From Acholeplasmataceae bacterium UBA6150 (GTDB taxonomy: Bacteria; Bacillota_I; Bacilli_A; Acholeplasmatales; UBA5453): a stretch of 64,000 nt of DNA. This document shows, piece by piece, positions 62,472-64,000 of the stretch. The DNA is taken from positions 1 through 64,000 of the forward strand of contig DIUU01000014.1 in assembly GCA_002423145.1 (NCBI GenBank). The letters are read 5' to 3'. The position numbers and the translations under genes were made by a program. Numbering within the stretch: position 1 is the stretch's first letter; each line of letters opens with the position of its first letter. The notes under the pieces were generated by a model that worked only from the letters and a program-made list of their open reading frames with translations, ran no database searches and was not told where the DNA came from.

Positions 62472-63781
62472 TCTTGTTCCTTCTTTCTCAATATTAGTTT
62501 AAGTGGAGACCCAGTAAAATCAAAGGCTTTTCTAAATTGGTTCTCTAAATATCGTAAATAAGAGAAATGTACATAGCTCGGGTCATTGACAAATATAACG
62601 AACGTTGGTGGTTTTGTAGACACCTGTGTCATATATGAGAACTTTGCTTTACCTTGATTAAACTGTGCTGGTGGATTCATTGCAACGCTATCCAGTAATA
62701 TGTCATTCATGACAGACGTTGGAATGCGTCTGTTATAGGATTCATACGCTTTATTGATGGCAGGAAACAACGTATCGATACGTTTGTTTTCTTTAGCTGA
62801 AACGAAACAGACTTCTGTGTAACTTAAAAATTTAAAGTTATCATACATCTCTTGTTTCATATTACCCATGGTTTTTTCGTCTTTTTTAACAATATCCCAT
62901 TTATTTACAACAACTACAGATGCTTTATGATAGTCCTGAATGTACCCTGCAACGTGTAAATCTTGTGCGATGATATCTCTTGTACCATCGACAACAATCA
63001 ATGCAATGTCACAGCGTTCAATGGCTTGAAGCGCTCTTAAAACACTGTATTTCTCAGTGTTTTCATAGACTTGACCACGTTTACGTATACCTGCTGTGTC
63101 GATGATGACATACTCAACATCGTCTTTTTTAAATGGGGTATCAATGGCGTCACGGGTTGTCCCTGCAATTTCAGAAACGATGACACGTTCTTGACCCAAA
63201 ATGGCGTTGGTTAAACTCGATTTACCGACATTAGGGTACCCAATCACAGCGATTTTAATCGCGTCCGGATGTTCGTCATCAGCAAAATCTTCTGGCATCG
63301 ATTGAATGATGGCATCCATCAATTCACCAATACCAATCCCGTGGTTGGCGGACACTGCGATAGGGTCTCCAAAACCTAAGGAATAAAATTCATAAATACT
63401 TTGTTTTAATTCAACATTATCGACTTTATTTACAACAACAATGACTTTTTTATCCGTTGGATATAGTCTTTTTGCGATAAATAAATCGTCATCGGTTAAC
63501 CCGCTTCTAGAATCAACAACAAACACAATCAAATCAGCCTCTTGAATAGCGACGTCTGCTTGTTGTTTAATTTGTTCTAAAAAAGGGGCATCGCTAATTT
63601 CGATGCCCCCGGTATCAATTACCGCGAAACTTTTGGTTAACCACTCAGTCTTAGCATAGATTCGATCTCTCGTTACGCCAGGTACGTCATCGGTAATCGA
63701 CAGTCTCGATCCAATCATACGATTGAATAGGCTGGATTTCCCTACGTTGGGACGCCCCACGATTGCTACTTTAAATGGCAT
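62468..63781 (-). CDS. der: Ribosome-assembly GTPase Der (EngA)
   Basis: A 437-residue double-GTPase. Two G domains are visible: G1 as GRPNVGKSSLFN and GYPNVGKSSLTN, G3 as DTGG and DTAG, G4 as NKVD and NKWD. A C-terminal KH-like domain carries NQGKAKFSYMTQVSTKPPTF. It acts in 50S subunit assembly. It is 13 bases downstream of the S1-like gene, with AGGTGATGG upstream of ATG 63781. Confidence 0.98.
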   Translation of the reverse strand: MPFKVAIVGRPNVGKSSLFNRMIGSRLSITDDVPGVTRDRIYAKTEWLTKSFAVIDTGGIEISDAPFLEQIKQQADVAIQEADLIVFVVDSRSGLTDDDLFIAKRLYPTDKKVIVVVNKVDNVELKQSIYEFYSLGFGDPIAVSANHGIGIGELMDAIIQSMPEDFADDEHPDAIKIAVIGYPNVGKSSLTNAILGQERVIVSEIAGTTRDAIDTPFKKDDVEYVIIDTAGIRKRGQVYENTEKYSVLRALQAIERCDIALIVVDGTRDIIAQDLHVAGYIQDYHKASVVVVNKWDIVKKDEKTMGNMKQEMYDNFKFLSYTEVCFVSAKENKRIDTLFPAINKAYESYNRRIPTSVMNDILLDSVAMNPPAQFNQGKAKFSYMTQVSTKPPTFVIFVNDPSYVHFSYLRYLENQFRKAFDFTGSPLKLILRKKEQE

Positions 63782-63796
63782 TAACCATCACCTCGT

Positions 63797-64000
63797 TTAT
63801 TTTTTCTTTTGGTCTTTCAATAGATTACCAAATAAGTCGCCAAGGGTAGTTGTTGTTTCTTCTTGATTTAAGTATGGGGCATACTCACTACGCATGGTGT
63901 CTTCTTTGACTTGTCTTATAGATAATTTAAGATGCCATTCTTTTGGATTGACTTCAAGCACTCTCGCAACGACTTCATCTCCAACAGCATATAGATCTTC
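63797..64000 (-). CDS. Ribosomal protein S1-like protein, C-terminal part (partial at window edge)
   Basis: The last 67 codons and the TAA stop (63797-63799) of a minus-strand gene that runs off the window. It reads EDLYAVGDEVVARVLEVNPK and continues EWHLKLSIRQ, the end of an S1 RNA-binding domain, then a tail ending LKDQKKK. Position upstream of der matches rpsA/ypfD of Firmicutes, so the call is an S1-domain protein. Number of S1 domains cannot be seen. Confidence 0.8.
   Translation of the reverse strand, partial: EDLYAVGDEVVARVLEVNPKEWHLKLSIRQVKEDTMRSEYAPYLNQEETTTTLGDLFGNLLKDQKKK

Noticed and set aside
1..64000. CRISPR array, tRNA or rRNA genes
   Set aside because: No spaced direct-repeat array, CCA-ended cloverleaf or rRNA-like sequence was seen anywhere in the window.

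Overview
The window reads as a low-G+C Gram-positive lineage chromosome, most likely an Acholeplasma-like mollicute. TGA is used as a normal stop. Genes are dense and have strong GGAGG-type ribosome binding sites. The window carries a full pyruvate dehydrogenase operon with a lipoate ligase, acetate kinase, cardiolipin synthase and sugar ABC transporters, and no cell-wall gene. The family assignment is inference; the organism could also be another wall-less or low-G+C Firmicute. I see no rRNA, tRNA or CRISPR array.

Layout. 1-7780: an AT-rich segment of eight minus-strand genes (two ABC ATPases and a permease, HAD phosphatase, DegV/FakB-type fatty-acid-binding protein, TetR regulator, patatin lipase, glycosyltransferase). 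It is bracketed by two direct copies of what looks like the 3' end of a recombinase gene plus its terminator, so it looks acquired or rearranged. 7783-10137: 23S rRNA methyltransferase and a nucleoside-diphosphate-sugar epimerase-like protein.

10205-33178: a 23-kb carbohydrate locus on the minus strand, and the main point of interest. Operon A (33178 down to 18534) has a LacI regulator, a lipoprotein solute-binding protein, a giant 974-residue solute-binding protein, two MalF/MalG permease pairs, an NHL-TPR-YIP1 membrane protein, a DUF5696 protein and a GH144 lipoprotein. Operon B (18430 down to 10205) has a cytoplasmic GH144, a GH13 alpha-glucosidase, a GH3 beta-glucosidase and a large GH94 phosphorylase. 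GH144 + GH94 (SOGP-type) + GH3 is the signature of beta-1,2-glucan use. The model is surface cleavage by the GH144 lipoprotein, uptake through the two transporters, then intracellular trimming, phosphorolysis to glucose 1-phosphate and hydrolysis of sophorose. No ABC ATPase is encoded in the locus. Both operons carry a matching LacI-type palindrome just downstream of the -10 box.

33405-45904: ackA, hemolysin III family protein, pyroglutamyl peptidase, TrmL, QueG, MATE exporter, an isolated GH105 hydrolase, a PadR/HAAS membrane-protein pair, nicotinate phosphoribosyltransferase, a FrnE-type DsbA protein, cardiolipin synthase and a DUF1836 protein. 46138-51852: pdhABCD and convergent lplA.

52061-58020: a minus-strand operon of rdgB, a phosphodiesterase, a choline-kinase-like protein, a 999-residue TPR protein with degenerate GGDEF and EAL domains, and a 362-residue protein with an RNx4H (HEPN-like) motif. 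58123-64000: KtrA/TrkA, a CPBP protease, an ankyrin protein and the conserved rpsA-like/der/gpsA/hup cluster, cut by the window edge.
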